From contig OZ234495.1 of the NCBI GenBank assembly GCA_965153455.1, forward strand, positions 1,736,001 through 1,800,000: a stretch of DNA of 64,000 nucleotides, written 5' to 3'. Of the stretch, positions 61,312-64,000 are shown piece after piece (position 1 is the stretch's first letter; each line of letters begins with the position of its first letter). The stretch is from Sphagnum compactum. Its lineage: Eukaryota; Bryophyta; Sphagnopsida; Sphagnales. A program made the position numbers and the translations under genes. Below the pieces are notes generated by a model. It was not told the DNA's origin. It ran no database searches and saw only the letters and a list, made by a program, of their open reading frames with translations.

Positions 61312-62090
61312 TTAGTTTTTTTTTTTTCAAACTTTTATCTTTTTTATTTTTTATTTTTATGTGTTTTCAGTTTTTATTATTATTTTGTATAATAAAAATA
61401 AAGTGTTTCTTTTTCACTTTTGTATTTTTGTTTATTTGGATGCAAGTTTGAAGTTTGGAGAAAGAAGACACGCCTCATTCTTTTTCAAGTAGGGTTTTTA
61501 TTCATTATTATAAGTTTTATTTTTTCTTATTTTCTACTCTTTATTTGGTTTCTTCTTTTTTGTAATTTTTTTCCTTTGAAAATGATTTTACTGTATTTCC
61601 CTTTCCTTGTTCCATTTGTTTCCATTCCTTTCTTATAGTTTTTGTGTTTTTACTTTTTTTTGTTTATGTTTGTTTCATGTCTTAATTTTTTCTATTCTTA
61701 TTTTGTCTATCTTCATTTTTTTTCTATTTTTATGCGTTTATTTATTTTTTTAGTTTCTATTTTTTTTTCCAAAAAAATCTAGTTTTTCTAATATGTTTCA
61801 TAATAAAAATAATTTAAAAAAAACTTTTTAATTTTTTTTGATTAGATGCAGGTTTGAAGTTTGGAAAAAGAAGACAAACCTCATTTTTTTTTCAAGTATG
61901 GTTTTTTTTCTCTTTCTTTTGCTCTCTGTTTTGTTTCTTTTTTTTTGTCATCTATTTTTTAAATTTTCTTTTAAAATTATTTTACTGTATTTCCTTTTTT
62001 TGTTTCATGTTTAAGTGTTTACAAAAAGTTTCTAATTGTTAAAGTGTTTTTCTGTTTTTTTTTTTTTTTCTAGTTTTTCCCCTTTTTAAA
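61312..62090. repeat. T-rich tandem duplication, about 410-bp unit
   Basis: GATGCAAGTTTGAAGTTTGG plus AGAAGACACGCCTCATT (61439) recurs as GATGCAGGTTTGAAGTTTGG plus AGAAGACAAACCTCATT (61846). A TTTTACTGTATTTCC phrase (about 61588 and 61980) recurs at nearly the same spacing. Two diverged copies of one very T-rich unit stand in tandem. It is non-coding. Confidence 0.75.
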
Positions 62091-64000
62091 ATATATATTT
62101 GTTCTGTTTGGATGGATGACGGGATGGATGACGGACGGATGGATGGAAAGCTTCATTTCATCCGGACGTAAGCTTCATTTCATCCTGACATCCTTTACTA
62201 TATGTAATAATCTTTTCCTCTAACTAAATCATGCTCAATAAAATCCAATTTAGATGTCCAAATCCAAATCATAAGTGCATACTAAAGTAGGACAAATTAT
62301 GTTTAACCTTGTACCCTTATTTACTCATAAGCAAATATGTATTTGATGTGTGTATATGTACATCATGTGTACATATATACACATCAAATATATACAATAT
62401 AACTGTACTATTGTTGTCTATGCAATCACCTGCAATTAAGTGCATTCATTGTTTTGCCATACATTGTGCCATACATTGTTTTCTCGATGTGGATGTTCCA
62501 ATTGAATTGGAGTTTGCACATATTCACCCCCTTCACATTGGTGGCCTATAATATATGATTAACATGGGGGAAATTATTTTATTAGACTAGAAACTCACTA
62601 AAAAAATCAAATAGTCCCCATTTTGTTTTTATAGTTAGTTTTATAATATAATTAGCAATAAAAAAAAATTGAAAATGCAATTCGCAATCATTTTGATTAA
62701 ATTCCAGCAATGATGTTTCATCGGAATTAGTTTATGTAGAATGGGTATTTTTGTTCATTTTGAATTATAATTCATCATAGATAAAATTTCATTTTAGAAT
62801 TGGTTTTTTGTTGTTTGTCTTGCGCCCTTTCAATGTTTTTGTTTGTTTGGTTGTCTTTTTTACACCTTTTCGATGTTCTATTTTCTTTTGACCATTTGTA
62901 TCTTGTTGTGAACTTTCATTGACATTTTACATATCCAATCAAGAATGTAAAAAAAAATTAATGAAACAAAATGATATATAGTAAAATTTATAAAATTTTA
63001 TCTTTTGGAAAGACAAAATTGATTACAACAAAATTATTATATCCACATGAAATTATTTAATCATGGTTGTGGGTAGTGTGAAGCAAAGCAGAGCCCACAT
63101 TTGATATCCTTGATGTTACTATTAAACTGACCAAAATCCCTTTTTGGGCACATGGAATAGAATTTGCAAGATATGTGGTCCCTTGGATAACATGAATATT
63201 TTTTGTGTTGTCACTACAATCAAATAGAACACACCTCTGAGAAGAAGTCATGTTTCTTTTTGCATCAAAACTAACTTTGATAGACCAGATCCCACAAGAA
63301 TTGAAGGTGAACTCCTCAACCCGCAAAATTGTATTTGTGATTTGTGATCAACCAAGAGGCCCACTGCTACAACCATGTGGAGATGTTGAGTAACTATGGA
63401 GATGGTCTTATTGGGGGGGGGGAGAAACAACAACAGAAACCAGATATTGTACCATTGTTGGGCGGTTATCAAAAACTAGGAACAGACCCCCAGTTGTTAC
63501 CAGGGCGACTTTTAGGCTCAGTAAACACAGTTCTCAAAAATCAAAGAACTGATTTCTCATATATAACTGCACTTCTCGTCCAAATTGAAAACTGTTTATA
63601 TAACTGCTGGTTCTTTGCTGGATCTTTCATGAAAACCACAAGCTCTTTGAGGTTTTTGAAATAACCAGAATCAGCAGTTCTCTAATTCTGATTATTATTT
63701 CTTGGTTTCAAAAAACCAGAATGGTTTCATTTTGAGATATTTCAAATTTAAACCAAGGGTTCTTTACAAATTCAAGTAAACACACAACCCGGGTAAATAC
63801 ATTCCTTCCTTGGAATGCTACTTACTGCAGATTCAGCTGTGCAAGAAAGACATTGCATATCAAAAGTTGAATACTTTCTAAAGATTCGGGAAACTGGGCA
63901 ATCACAACCCAAAACAAGTAAAGGAGTACTGTAGCCTCTATTATCTCGCTATGTGGGTTTCCAAGATTGCACAATGCAGAGTAAAAGGGTTCGCATCATC
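62091..64000. other. AT-rich intergenic region to the window end
   Basis: Contains GGATGGATGACGG and AGCTTCATTTCATCC short repeats (62108-62190), an inverted repeat (62339-62390) and a run of G (about 63413-63421). Short frames at 63057-63664 show no recognised domain. A gene could begin or end beyond the window edge, but none is supportable here. Confidence 0.55.
62339..62390. repeat. Inverted repeat able to form a hairpin
   Basis: TATTTGATGTGTGTATATGTAC and its near reverse complement GTACATATATACACATCAAATA flank an ATCATGT loop, giving arms of about 22 bases with one or two mismatches. It is AT-rich, and no terminator or RNA function is implied. Confidence 0.85.

Noticed and set aside
1-64000. 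CRISPR arrays, rRNA, tRNA, riboswitches, bacterial operons or viral genes
   Set aside because: Direct repeats here are tandem or dispersed without spacer structure, no tRNA or rRNA signature was recognised, and all recognised genes are plant nuclear genes with introns or plant-specific products.

Overview
This window is nuclear DNA of a land plant. The evidence is split genes with GT-AG introns, plant-type families (bifunctional wax synthase/acyltransferase, plant vacuolar-type CLC, hydroxyproline arabinosyltransferase, extensin), AT-rich intergenic DNA full of decayed repeats, microsatellites and telo-boxes. I cannot name the species. A seed-free plant is possible, but nothing here settles it. 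There is no sign of organelle, bacterial or viral sequence, and no rRNA, tRNA or CRISPR was recognised.

Layout: 1-9.5 kb is repeat-rich intergenic DNA. A WSD-type wax ester synthase/DGAT gene (+, 7 exons, 9672-13498) meets a TBC1D13-like Rab-GAP gene (-, 9 exons, 14892-19275) tail to tail. After an AT-rich gap comes a 92-residue Cys-rich one-span membrane protein (-, 22538-22816) with a TATA box upstream. About 8 kb of degenerate AT-rich DNA follows. A CLC anion channel/exchanger gene (-, 7 exons, 31681-36294) is next. The 36.3-50.7 kb stretch is gene-poor and holds a 62-bp tandem array, a 1.7-kb fold-back inverted duplication (41.0-42.8 kb), a second element with terminal inverted repeats (45.6-48.4 kb) and several dispersed repeat families. 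A hydroxyproline O-arabinosyltransferase gene (-, 8 exons, 50731-53937) is followed 3.4 kb further on by an intronless extensin on the same strand (57325-58836). The last 5 kb is repeat-rich.

Exon models were built by eye from splice sites, reading phase and family conservation. All four multi-exon genes keep an open frame from ATG to stop across every junction. The HPAT and extensin products belong to one process: HPAT adds the first arabinose to hydroxyproline in extensins. The other genes (wax/neutral lipid synthesis, Rab GTPase control, anion transport) are unrelated neighbours, as is usual in a plant genome. I found no clearly new multi-gene system. The most unusual items are the fold-back element that seems to carry a gene 5' end in both arms, and the two-block extensin lying beside its modifying enzyme.
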